From positions 6,013,017 to 6,077,016 of the forward strand of contig JARWIR010000015.1 of assembly GCA_029959085.1 (NCBI GenBank): a stretch of DNA of 64,000 nucleotides, read 5' to 3'. The position numbers were made by a program, and so were the translations under genes. Below the pieces are notes generated by a model. The model saw only the letters and a program-made list of their open reading frames with translations. It was not told the DNA's origin and did not search any database. Every line of letters begins with the position of its first letter. Position 1 is the first letter of the stretch. This document shows, one piece after another, positions 10,816 to 22,439 of this stretch. Origin of the DNA: Nemophila menziesii (Eukaryota > Streptophyta > Magnoliopsida > Boraginales > Hydrophyllaceae).

Positions 10816-13149
10816 ACTTTCTCAGCTTTGAAACCCTCTTAGCTCTCCTGCAATTTTTTTCTCAAATTTCTTCCTCTCTCGATTGCATACTTGTTTGTAT
10901 ATATGCAAATAGTTTATCTCCATATTAACTCATTCCTATGTATCTAATCACAAATAAAAGCTCTAAATCTCAATTTATGAACCCTAATATAAGAATTCAA
11001 TAGCGCGAGACAATACGACTTTGGTCTCAATCTAAAGTGTATGAATATTGTGTTAATGGTTTACCGTTATACCTTTTGATGGTTAGAAGATGCAAAAATC
11101 ACATTTTTTTTATTCAGATTTTGTTTAATTTTTTTTCTTTCGATGATAGTATCGATAAATTGTTGTTTTTTTCTCTTCTATTTCTTCTTTATCTTGTCGA
11201 TGTATACATTTTCGAGGAATTTCTTTTTTTTGTCATTTAAATGTTAGAGTTGTTCATTAGGTGTCAATGGAGTCACACCATGCTAGTCTTGCTCCAAAGA
11301 CCATGACGGCTGCTTCTTCTTTTAACACTTCCACGAAATCTCTTCCATGGTACTTTCTCTACTTTTATTAATCACAAGATCTCTGTCATTGTTTACTTTT
11401 TTTTGATTCAATAAAATGCTATTTGATTTATTTTATTCGTACTAAGTTTTGCTTCTACATCATCTGCAACACGAAGTTACTAGGTTAATGACAATGGTAT
11501 AGAGTTTACTTTATGGTTTATTAGAGGAAAATTAAATTATAATTAATGCTCTATATGAATAAAAAAACAAGTATTATGATTAGGGATTCAGGCCATCTTC
11601 TATTAGCACTAGTGCAGCTGCACTAGAAGTTGAAGCAAAATACCCAACTTTGCTTTTCAAACAACATCTCACAACTTACCAACTGTATCTTTTTTACTTG
11701 TATTGTATGATGTGTAGGTGATACATCAGAAGTAGAGAATATCATATGACGAGATTATTAATGATTTATGTCTTGTAAGTACTTTTCTCAAATTGAATTT
11801 CTATTTGCTCTATATCTTTCTCATGGTGTCTGAGTGTTGAGCAATTGTACAAAATATGTACACTTTACTGGGATGACAATTACAAGTGTATCTGTACAAG
11901 TTAGTTTCCATGAGAGTGTAAAAATTTTACTGCTTGGTTGGTGTAAGGTAATTTATAAATTACAACTTATGGGGCTTTTTTAAAATTATATATTTGTAAC
12001 ATTGTTTTAGTTATAAGACAATTGTAACATTGATTTAATTTCAGTTTCTATGTAAAGGTCAATTTCTCAAGTGCTCAAAGAAAATAAAGATAATAGACTT
12101 TCATCTTTAATTCTTCCTAAGCTAAGACAAGTATGTATTTTTATTTTCTATAATGTGATAGTATATCTTCACTCATTAAAGGGAGCATACCTATAGCAAA
12201 AATTTTGTATAATTTAGGTTGGTGATAGTTTTTAATCTTGTTTTAGCTACTACAAGTTTGCATTATTGCCGAAGAGCTCAGAGCAAAATGATATAGTCTT
12301 TGCCACAGATTATTCAGTGGGTCCCTTTTTATACCTCCCTTCTGAGTAAATCTAAGTTTCCAAAAGAGTTTCTTTATCCCAAGACAAAGAAGAAGTCTAA
12401 GCAGGTTAATTAATAATATTCCCCCAAGTTTTCAGAATCTTCACTTGGCCCCCAACTTTGTATAATTAAATATAGGAACTTATAGTGTAACTAATTAAAA
12501 AATATATTAATTATTGGTAAAAATAATTGATCAAGGGTCGGGCTGTCTCATTGTTATTATTGGTTTGTTTATAGGTCGAAGCTATCCCAAACCAAACTGC
12601 TTGTTTAGAGACTCTTAAGGCATATCCCAAAGTCTTAAGGCTGGTCCCAAAACCTTAGCAGCACGTTTGTGAGGCTGATATCAAGGCTGGGGGTCTCTAA
12701 TCGATCCCATTTTTTAGCAATGCTAAATTATTATTAAAAATGTATAATTGTATGTGATTTTTTCTTCTATTTTCTTCCTACCTTCACAATGTGGCAGTTA
12801 CCTTAAAAGCGCATGTAGTATTATAAATCGCCATGTTAGACATCTATGGCGGTAAAAATTTCCTCCACAAACAAACTGTTTTTTTGTAGCGTGCTTATCT
12901 CATGAGTAATTCTTGGGTTCTATAAGGCATCAACTAATCGGCAGATAAAATGCTCTTGCCTAATTAATCATAATAAATTAAACACTTGATATGTATGTAT
13001 CAAGGAAAATAGAAAGAAAGAATATACAAACCTTTCTGGTGTTACTGAACGATCTCTCTTCTCTGGCTGCTTGAAATTGTTCTCCTTGCCGATCACCATC
13101 TTTTCACGTTTTCCTATAAGAACTCGTGGAGAACCAACAATGATGTGTC
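10816..13149. other. No gene recognised
   Basis: AT-rich sequence without a supported ORF. A 28-codon stretch from ATG at about 11269 ends at a possible splice donor (CCATG|GTACTT near 11350) and could be a lone exon, but nothing downstream supports it. The 67-codon frame at 11037-11240 is T-rich low complexity. Confidence 0.4.
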
Positions 13150-13262
<113 letters not shown>

Positions 13263-13691
13263 AATCATAAACCATTTTGAACACATTTTAAACCAAAATC
13301 ATATAGCCAAATATTTTTTTACAATAAAAATTTAGTTAAATCTTTTAAATTATTGTTTAGAAATTTAAGACCTCTAAAATTAGATACTTCTTAATAATAA
13401 TAGTACTAAATAAAATATTATACATGAATATCTATATCTCATCCCATAATTATAAAGCAGATTTTAAAAAGTTCTTTCAATGGTTATTTAATATGATATA
13501 GTTTTTTAAGAATATCAAACCTCCTTTTCATATAAAATCATAATTAATTATATTTTTTCTTAATATTTTCCTCCTATTTTTCTCTTATTTTTTTCCATCA
13601 AAGATACATGAAGCGTAATGAGTCTACCACTATCATGCTTAACTATTAGTAAATTGACTCGAGTCTACCTTAAGATATCTCTAAGCAATAA

Positions 13692-13729
13692 TTAGTGGTA
13701 GCATTAAGAATGCTTAATGCTACCACTAA
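13692..13729. other. Perfect 17-bp stem, 4-base loop hairpin
   Basis: TTAGTGGTAGCATTAAG (13692-13708), loop AATG, and the exact reverse complement at 13713-13729. No U-run follows, so it is not a terminator. It could be the core of a small foldback element. Confidence 0.7.
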
Positions 13730-14079
13730 GCATGATATGCTTTTTATTTCTAAGCGAGATTAAAGTTGTGTTTATACAAACTTGACTTCAAATCGAGATG
13801 ACTTAGTAATACCTTTGAGTATGCTTACAGATATAACTTAGCATACTTAAAATCACACTTGAGTTTCTAGTGATAACTATAAATTTCAAAATATCTAAAG
13901 AAAATCTTAAAATCATTCATAGATATTGATATTTGGAGTTCAAATCTACTGTTCAGTATATTAATTATAATATACTTAAGCATTTTTGTTTGATATGAAA
14001 AAAAATAAAAAATCTTTGATTTTTATAATTGATAGACAAAAATATCATTATTTTTACTTGTTATAAAATGTCTAATGAA

Positions 14080-14300
14080 AGTATTTAATTGTTAAAAATA
14101 GTTTTTAATAATTGATTTTATAAAAAAAAGTGCCTAGTAAAATTATTATTTATAGAAAACCTCACCTCTATTTTTTTATACTTTCACTACCCTTTAAATA
14201 TATTATTTTATTTTTAATATAATATTCATTTTTTAATATTAAACAAATAATGAGACACGTCCACCAATATTATCATCCCCACCGCTACCACTACCACCAC
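14080..14300. repeat. Relic related to the MITE-like element at 44571
   Basis: Shares ordered motifs with 44640-44780: GTGCCTA / TGCCTAA, ATTATTTATAGAAAAC, AAATATATTATTTTA and TTAAACAAATAAT, each followed by a CCA-type repeat. The right arm and terminal repeats are not recognisable here. Confidence 0.55.
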
Positions 14301-14671
14301 CATGTAAAAAAATTAAACCACCGCTACAGCCATTTCTACCACCACAACCACAACCACCTACTACTAATTCGATGTTTTTAATCAATGACTCTCTCAGATT
14401 CTTTAAAATTATATTTTTCTGATTTTTAATTTTAATATGTCATGATTTGTTTATTTTAAATAAAATTTGAAAAATATCAAAAAGAAACTAGATTATAAAA
14501 TATGTTTTATTAAATTAAATTTTAAATCATGAATTGTATTTTTCTAATTATTTATAAAATGAAAACTTCTAAACCTCTAAATTTTTTGTATAAATATAAA
14601 CTAATACACCCCTAAATTTTCTGAACGATATGGCTGCCATCCTTACGTCACTACGCCACGTCAAGTGTCTC

Positions 14672-15035
14672 TCGACTACACGAGTAGTCGCTAAAAATAA
14701 AAAATGTAGTCGCTGGAAGTGAGATGAAGGATCTAACGACTACTTGTAGTCGTTAGAAATTAGTCGCGAAAACGTTGTCGTTAGAAGGTAATCCTTACGA
14801 CTACACGGGTATAAATAGTCGTTAGAGACCGTGGTATTATTAACGACTACAATGTAGACGCTAGATATCGCTTCTTCTAGCGACTACTTTGTAGTAGAGA
14901 AAAGCTAACATATCATCGACTACTTTGTAGTCGAGAAATGTTAAGCTTAATAACGACGACTTTGTAGTCGTTACTTCTACAAGGTATAGCGACTACACAT
15001 AGATATCGACTACTATGTAGTCGCTACTAGTAATT
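14672..15035. repeat. Left subterminal repeat cluster (CGACTAC/GTAGTCG)
   Basis: About ten copies in both orientations of the CGACTAC core, often as face-to-face pairs around TTGTAGTCG. In En/Spm elements the TNPA protein binds such subterminal motifs; the same role here is inference. Confidence 0.8.
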
Positions 15036-15342
15036 TTTTATTTTTAAAAAAAATAAAAAAACATAATTTTTGAATTATTTTTAATTCCAATTCTGTAATT
15101 AAAAATAATTCGAAAATCATATTTTTTATTTTTTTTAAATAAAAAATTAATAAATAAAAATAAAATTAACAATTCAAAATAATTAATTAAAATATATAAA
15201 TAAACCAAAGTCAAACCCGGTCAAACCAGGTCAAAGTCAAAGTCATACACCAAAATAAAATAAAAAGTCTTAATACAAACCAAATAAAATTAAACCAAAA
15301 GTCTTAAAATATGATAAAGTAAACACCAAACATCCACAATAA

Positions 15343-17095
15343 CTAAAATCCGTGCCGTCTATAAACGTTTTCATCATTCCCGAGCTCGACATCATCTTCA
15401 TCCATTTCAACATCCATTTCAACATCTTCACCACTACTACTACTACTATCATCATCTTCTTCATCTTCATCATCGCTTGGAGGATTGGGGCCCGCATTCA
15501 TAGGCTGGAAGGGGGTCTCGCCTTTATCTGCCCTCAACTGATTAACGTACGCGATGGCATCATTCACAACAGCCATCGAAAAAGGTGGAGGCGCGGTGCT
15601 AGTAGATCCTTCAGGGCGGGGGAATGGGGGAAGACCGCTGGACACTCGGAGCTCGTTAATCGCCGCCATCATCTCCTCGTGCTGCTCGTTCCGGGCTGGA
15701 GTAGTCTTAGCCTTGTTCTTCGATTTTCTCGGATGGCCAATGCCTGGAATAAAGCTCCTCTTCGGTGACCCAACCTCCTTCGCGGTGCTCCTCACGTAAT
15801 CGTATTGCTCCTTTTGACTCAATCCTCCCCAATCGCTTGACTCTGATTGACTTTGAGTCACCTTTTCCTTCATCGCGTCCTTGAGCAATTTCTGTTACAT
15901 AAAAAACAATATATCAATTAAATTTGATAATAGATGAAAAAAATAATTAAAATAAACTAATAAAAAAAACTTACATCGGCTTTTTCGTAGCCAACCGACC
16001 TCCACTCTTTGGTCTTCTTTGTTTTCCCCACCACCTCGTAAAAAGCACCCATACGCGGAATTGGGATGTCTTGTTGGGTAGACTCATCCCTTATCACCAG
16101 ATTCCCTCCCGGGATTAATTCTTCACCCTGTTTCAGGAAAATAAAAAATATTCAAAATAAATTATAAATTAATAATAAAAAAATTTACTTAAATAAAAAA
16201 TCACCTCGTATAACATATCCCGAGTTCGGGAATACCTCCTCGACCCCGCTCCACTCTTGTTTTTCTGCTTTTCTCGATTCTTTTTATTTTCCTTTGCTTG
16301 ATTCTGAAAAAATTTAAAATTCAATTATTAATAAAAACAATTATAATTTTAAATATATACTGAAATTAAAAATAATCAAAAATTCACCTTAGCTTTTCTC
16401 GAGCCCCAATACTCACAACACTTAGCCCACACCTCATCTGACATCCATTCCGGCTTCAAACCCTTTCTCCAATAATGCTTCTTCACGTAATATTTGTAAT
16501 CCTTAAACCTCATCCTCATTGTATCGTCCAAGTTTCCGTAAATCTCATTCCAGACTTTCCTCTTTTTCCAATCCTTTATGTTAAAATATTTCTGTAAAAA
16601 AAATACATTATTTAAATTTAAATTAGAATAATAAATTAAGTTAAAAAAATATTAACAATTAAATTAATACCGATAATATCTTAATCACGGCGTTTTTGTC
16701 CGCGTCCGGCACTTTTCTCCAAGACGGGTGATAGGGCGGAATCCTCTCTCGTACTACAATCCCAATCACTTGCGCAACGTGGTGTCCGTACTTGCCTGAT
16801 GGACTCCACGTGTCATCTAACACACAAAAGTTGACCGGCAAAGGCCACCCAATAACTTTTAGTGCCTTCATCGCAGTTTTTAGGGCACCTCCACCCCTTG
16901 TTTTCCGTCTAGGGGGATCTGTTTTAACATTACATTAATTAGTAGTGACTTTATTTTTTAACCAAGTATTTAGTTGAATTTGTTTATTTACCAGGCTAGT
17001 TTGCACAGTCGGCTAGGTTTCGGTTCGGATTTTGGTTTGGGTCCCTACCCCCACCGTCCCCTCCGTGCTGTCGAGACATGACATCGGCCATCTAG
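15343..17095 (-). pseudogene. Plant transposase, Ptta/En/Spm (transposase_24) type, six exons
   Basis: On the minus strand, six exon-like blocks join at good GT/AG sites: about 17095-16992, 16918-16671, 16593-16389, 16304-16206, 16130-15975 and 15893-15343. Exon 2 has the family-like run YGHHVAQVIGIVVRERIPPY followed by W and a VPDADK segment. Exon 3 has W-rich MRMRFKDYKYYVKKHYW and CCEYWGSRKAK. The last exon is charged, then proline-rich, and ends in an acidic D/E/S tail with stop at 15343-15345. The family is found in CACTA elements as a DNA-binding partner. In exon 1 the phase that fits exon 2 contains one TAG, so this copy may be dead; an alternative first exon could avoid it. The small + frames over the last exon are shadows. 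Confidence 0.65.
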
Positions 17096-18057
17096 CATTT
17101 TATAGGTAAATTAAAATACAGAATAAAAAATAACATAAAGAATACTATATTTAAATTGCCTAAAATTCCCTATATTTTTTTAAATTGCATAAAATTCCCT
17201 ATATTTTTTAAAATTGCATAAAAGTCCATATTTAATTTTTTTTAAATTCCATAAATATTCCTATATATTTTTTTAAATTGCATAAAAGTCCCTAACATAA
17301 TATTTTTTTTTAATTGCCTAAAGGTCCCTAAGTTATTTTTAACACAATTTTTAACACAATTTCATTCTAACATATTTTTTAACACAATTTTTGCACTTTT
17401 ATAATCTAAAATTTACTAAGAATCATAACAAAAATTAACAAAAATCCCAAAAAATCATCATAATAAATTTTTAATCATAAACCATGAATTACATGCTTAA
17501 AATAACAAAAATGAATCACTAAGAACACCTACTATATTCGGATTTAAGAATCAAACACAAAAGAAATGGAAAAAAACTAATTAGATTTCCAAAAAAATAT
17601 TTTTTAGGCCATTTAACATAAATTTTAGGTTTAAAATGATGCATACAACACACTAACAACACATACAATTCTCGGAATTAAAGAAATCCATGAAATCATC
17701 AAAGAAAAAAATAAAAAAAATGCATAGAAATTAAAAGATAAAAATGGAATGGAAAACTTACCTTATTGGAAGAGATTGGAGCTGATTTGGGGAAGAATCC
17801 AAGCCATATTTATTCGGATTGAAACACAAACAAAGAAAAAATTTATTAGAAAATATAAAAATTGATTAAAAAAAAGCTTTGCAAAAGATAGAAAATGGAA
17901 TGGAATAAGATTGGGGGTTGGATTTGATTACCTTTGACGAAGATTTGTTGCTTGAATCGGAGCTTGGATGGCTGCAAATTTCGCTCTCGTTTTTTGGTGT
18001 TTTAGTGTTTAAGAAATGAAAGAGAAGAGTGAGCTCTCGGTAGATATAGGGCTTTTT

Positions 18058-18334
18058 TTCTAGCGACTACAACGTGTAGTCGCTAGAACCAACAAAAGTA
18101 GTCGCTAGATTGTTTTTTGACCAAGTCAACTGGTCTTTCGCGACTACATTGTAGTCGCTAGACAGCTGAGTGAAACGCGTGTCCTTTCGTGGGCGGGAAA
18201 ATGGACCGCCATCGGTTTGGGGAATTTATTTCGATGTGTAGCGACTACAATGTAGTCGCTAGTGCTCTAGACTCATTAGCGACTAGTTCATGTACATGAA
18301 CTAGTCGCTATAATTCAAATGTAGTCGCTAGAAT
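18058..18334. repeat. Right subterminal repeat cluster with perfect 34-bp palindrome
   Basis: Face-to-face TAGCGACTAC units at about 18061-18088, 18142-18163 and 18239-18262. At 18277-18310 is a perfect palindrome whose half is TAGCGACTAGTTCATGT. The next unit is GTAGTCGCTAG near 18322-18332. Confidence 0.85.
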
Positions 18335-18721
18335 TTTTTTTTTTTTTAAACAAAAAAAACACTAAACACTATACAATTATCCAATATTTTAATTCAATAC
18401 CAAATAATCATTTAAATTAAATGTTTGTGGTCAAAGTTAAGCGTTTAGAGTCAAAGTTAAGCGTTTAGAGTCAAAGTTAAGTGTCGTCAGCTTGTCACAT
18501 TTACTTTATGAAAATATGCCTATTACCGCATGGAAGATAAACCTCATTTGAGCAACCTTGATCAAGTTTCTTATAAAGCACACTACTCCTGACTGTCAAT
18601 ATTTCTCCATAGTTTCTGAGTTCTTTCAATTGATAATAATACAGAAAATGGAATGAAGTAATATCAGTAGAAAAAGAGCAAAACAAATCTCCAAGCTAAA
18701 AAAAAAAAAGGCCCAATCTCC
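18335..18721. other. Non-coding; 20-bp tandem repeat
   Basis: TCAAAGTTAAGCGTTTAGAG is repeated at 18431-18450 and 18451-18470, with a partial third copy to 18482. Nothing else recognised. Confidence 0.7.
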
Positions 18722-18861
18722 ATGGGATTTCTCATCTTACTCGGAATCAATGAGCACGTTGGTCGCAACACTAAATCTATTGATCACAAAATTTTGAAAG
18801 CTATCCAGCAACTTTCCGCCCTTATCACCTCTGTCGTTCATGACAACAAGGATCCTCTTCA
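18722..18861 (+). pseudogene. Possible orphan exon, unrecognised
   Basis: The frame from ATG at 18722 has normal-looking composition (INEHVGRNTKSIDHKILK, then IQQLSALITSVVHDNKDPLQ) and ends at a consensus-like donor CAG|GTGAGA at 18861-18862. After the donor the codons turn AT-rich. I do not recognise the protein. It could be a gene fragment or the first exon of a degraded gene whose rest includes 20351-20840. Confidence 0.3.
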
Positions 18862-20350
18862 GGTGAGAAGATTAACTCAATCTGTTCAGTTTCACGCAGA
18901 ATTTAGTTTGAAGCTTTGGAATTTGTTTTATTCTTTTTGAATTAACAGTACATGACTTTTAACGAATGTCATACTTTTTTTTTAATTTGAGTTGTGTAAT
19001 TTGTCTGTGAAAATGTTATGTGGTTTTATTTATTTATTTTAGGAATACATGTTGTTTCATCATTCACTAATTGATTATAGTTTTATGTATGCACTACAAC
19101 AGATAGTATCATTAGAGACGGTATATATTGCGACAACATTATATTGGTCTCTAATGATATTTTTAACGGCAATAAGTATTGCGGCAACATTAAAATGGTC
19201 TCTAATTATAATTTTAACGGTTATATTTGTCGTTAAAGAACAAGTCAATAGAAGTAAAAATAAATAATTTGCTACAAAAGGTGTCTTTAGAGACGAACTT
19301 ACTGCGACGAGCAAGTAGCAGCGATGTTTGCCGCTAATGCCTATTAGCGGCAAAATCGAGACTTTTAGTGGTAATAATTTTGCCGCTAAAAATACCTTTC
19401 TTGTAGTGGTGCCTTTTGAAATTCTATAATTTAAGGAACATACTTTTTAATTTCATTTAGTATTTTGAGCTAAAGATAAAGTGGGTGGCTTTTAATTAAT
19501 TTAGGAGATTATATTTTTGGAACTTCATTGATTTTTCTAGATTAAAGTACTTTTTTTTGTCTGATTAATTTTGGAGGAGGAGTATAGAGAAGAGATGATA
19601 ATGAAGCAAGTGTCGTTGCTAATGAGAAAATACCATTCCTTTGAATGGCTGTGAAGGAGTAGCATACTAGCATTTCATGCAAATGCAAATTCATTTTTGG
19701 GCTTTATTTATCAAATCCCTTGCTTCACATGCTCGAAATAATGGCATAATACATGGAACGCTATAAAATATGCTACTTTTGATACACATATATATTTGCT
19801 CATTTTCATAATACATGGAACCCTATAAAATTTGTGAGTTTTTGCTAGGTTGCTTTTATTTATGTAAAATTTCGTATTATGAAGTGATTTTGCATACGTG
19901 ATATGTGGAGAAGTGCGGTAACAGGTTTCGGGAAGGTATAATTTTTGATGATACAAGTAAATTTAAGATTGTTTGGAGATTATCTCTTGTCCCTGTGGAA
20001 TCTTTTATAGTTTTAAAGATTGTGTACCTTATCGCCTTACCTAAGGTGTGACTATAGTTTTGTATAGTCGAAAGAAGAGGTGTCCTATTAGGGTTCATAT
20101 ACAAAGGGAAACATGACTTTTCTATATGAGCGAGTGAGTACATATAATAGATGAGAGTAATGTTGTTTGTTTTGACTTTTAATAGAAAAATGAGTAATGA
20201 TATATACCACCCAAAATCATACCACCATGATGATAAATCTTTAATTAAATCAAGAAAATTAATAGACTAATGATTTATAACCAACCAATTTACGTCACAT
20301 CATTGGGTAGTGGTATGAATTTGGGTGCTATATATCATTACTCTAGAAAA
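18862..20350. other. Mostly non-coding; contains a CACTA mini-element
   Basis: Apart from the element at 19092-19408, I see only AT-rich sequence and short frames with no recognisable product. Confidence 0.45.
19092..19408. mobile_element. Small non-autonomous CACTA element
   Basis: Starts CACTACAACAGA and ends TCTTGTAGTG, the inverted-repeat signature of CACTA elements. Internal subterminal motifs are TTAGAGACGG, AACGGCAATAAG and GCCGCTAA. Flanking triplets are ATG (left) and GTG (right), an imperfect 3-bp target duplication. 317 bp, no own protein; the frames on both strands through it are not genes. Confidence 0.8.
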
Positions 20351-20840
20351 ATATGCCTAAAAAGAATAGGAGACAATTGGAAGTTGCTAGAGATAAGGTA
20401 GAGGAGGAAAATGATGTTCGATCAATGAGAGTAAGCATATTTGCATTACCATTTTCTTGTTTATGCCTTTTCTTTTTGGCATTCTTGATGAATATAACAA
20501 ATGTTTGCCATTTTGCAGGATAATGAAAATAGTAATAAAGAGAGTGGTAGAAGAGAAGGGAAGAAAATGTCTGCTTTCAAAAGCAAATCATGGTATTTCT
20601 CTCTATATTCGTACTCCATTCAAATTTTATTTTTTCCATGAATGATTCATATTAAATCTTTATTAACTGCACCATGAAGAGGATCTCGTTTACACCTGCA
20701 ATACAAGTGAAGTTAGAAAGCACAATTTAAATCCATGTCTCCATGTTGTATCCAATGATACATTAGAAGTGAGCAAATTTCTTTCAATGAATTTGAAAAG
20801 GGGAAACGATCCCTGGTGGACAATTTGGATTATTTTTTGA
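20351..20840 (+). pseudogene. Possible exon pair of an unrecognised gene fragment
   Basis: From ATG at about 20353 a basic/acidic stretch (MPKKNRRQLEVARDKVEEE) runs to a donor-like AGA|GTAAGC near 20431. An acceptor-like TTTTGCAG at 20511-20518 is followed by DNENSNKESGRREGKK in a compatible frame. Another open stretch lies at about 20670-20838. No domain recognised, and stops follow. Probably a degraded gene piece. Confidence 0.3.
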
Positions 20841-22388
20841 ATTCTTCCATGAGAATTTTATGCCCAAAATTCGTGGACAAAGTTTCCACATAGGTTTGAG
20901 CTCCTTGGGATTGCTTAGATTGTGTTTGAGCTCGGGATAGTGGTTTTAACCCACCACCACCAGCATTTACAAAAACTCTAAAGCTAATTTAGTGTCTGAC
21001 CATGTTAAATCATATAGTACTTGAGAAACTTTTTGGTAGTTCGTTTGTAATTTTATTTTTATTTTTTGGGTCAATGTTGTTTGTATTTTTACTTGAGATC
21101 AACTTATATGTATAATTTTATACAATGAAGGTTTAGATTAAACCAGTTGCAGAGCCGGCCCGGGCCCAAAGCAGCCAAGGCGGTTGCTTTGGGCCCCAAA
21201 ATTTTGAGGACCCAAAAAGAAATAATTATATATATAGTATTATATCTTACGGTTATAAAAGTTAATATAACATATCATTTAGCTTAGTGGAAGTGCAGCG
21301 TGCTCTCTCATGGGATAGATCCCGAGTTTGAAACTCTGCACCTTACATTTTGAGTTCCGTAGCATTACAGTTGACTCATGAAGCCTATCGATATAACCTA
21401 GAGGCTAGAGCCAAATTGAAGGGGCCGAAAAGCCTTGATTCATGAGGCCGCAACAAATCAATATAACCTAAGTATTATATAAATACTAATCAACAAAGGA
21501 AAAAAAAAAGAACGAGCAAACCAGAGACAGCAAAGGAAAAAAAAAGAACCAGCAAAGAGTTAAAATAAGAGTACAAAGAGGGAAAAAAACCTACGGATTA
21601 ACTGGGGCAAAGAATCTATAAAGTACGATTGATTTTATTAAATTGAAAAAAGGTCCCATTTATTTATTTTTTTATCTCGTCTTAGGTACTCAAGAAATTC
21701 GGTCGTTGGGATTGGATTACTAATCAAATGACTCCGAATCAAAAATGGTTTTTCAATGTAAAAATAAAAAGCTTCGATTTACTGAATCACTGTATTGATT
21801 TGTTAAGAATAATGTTATGACGATCCACCGGTCGCAATGCGATCAGCTATCCTTCATATGATATGAAGTGTATATTTTGGGGTCAACCCATGTTAATCTT
21901 TGACTATTAAGAATATATTTTAAATGTGGGGTAGAATAGTTTGACCCAAAGAAGTTCATTTTTCTTTTTTTCTTTTTGCAAATGAATGACCCAAAGAAGT
22001 TAGAGTTCGATACTCGTGGGGCTAGGTAACATCAACACGTCTTGATCAACTTTCATTTAGTTAGCAAGTACTACTTTAGAAGAAAACAGGTGAAACACAA
22101 CTTTTCACATTCATATTTTCATTTCACACGGTCTGGGCCCACATGACGGAAATTGATAGGTCCAGACAATGACACTGTTAAGCCCAATGTAGGAAGGCCA
22201 CCTCCACTTTCGCCTTTTACCAGAAACTCATTACGTGTATTGTAGAAAAGCCTCTCTTCCCGAAAGAACTTCATATTTTATTTTGACTTAACTTTTCTCT
22301 CTATCTATGAAAAAAATTCTTTCTCTATCTCTTTATGCTTTAATTCTTTTTAACAACCGGTGAAAATGACAAGGTTATCTAATACTAA
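20841..22388. other. Non-coding with a hAT-like end and tRNA-like segment
   Basis: At about 21150 the sequence CAGAGCCGGCCCGGGCCC resembles the start of hAT-type elements, but I find no matching other end. At about 21258-21345 TAGCTTAGTGG and a GAGTTTGAAACTC segment look like degenerate A and B boxes of a SINE. No gene. Confidence 0.35.
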
Positions 22389-22439
22389 TTTTTTTTTTTT
22401 CCAAAAGCTTATATTAAAACCAAAACATTACAAATTGGG

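Larger units (their letters stand above)
14640..18334. mobile_element. CACTA (En/Spm)-like DNA transposon, partial
   Basis: Two clusters of palindromic subterminal repeats built on TAGCGACTAC / GTAGTCGCTA (14672-15035 and 18058-18334) flank a multi-exon gene of the plant En/Spm transposase_24 type. That combination is typical of CACTA elements. A possible left terminus CACTACGCCACG starts at 14649, but I find no matching GTAGTG end on the right and no target duplication. No TnpD-like catalytic transposase is present, so the copy is non-autonomous or truncated on the right. Confidence 0.65.

Noticed and set aside
14649..14660. CACTACGCCACG as a certain left terminus of the CACTA-like element
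   Set aside because: No matching inverted end or 3-bp duplication found on the right; kept only as a possibility.
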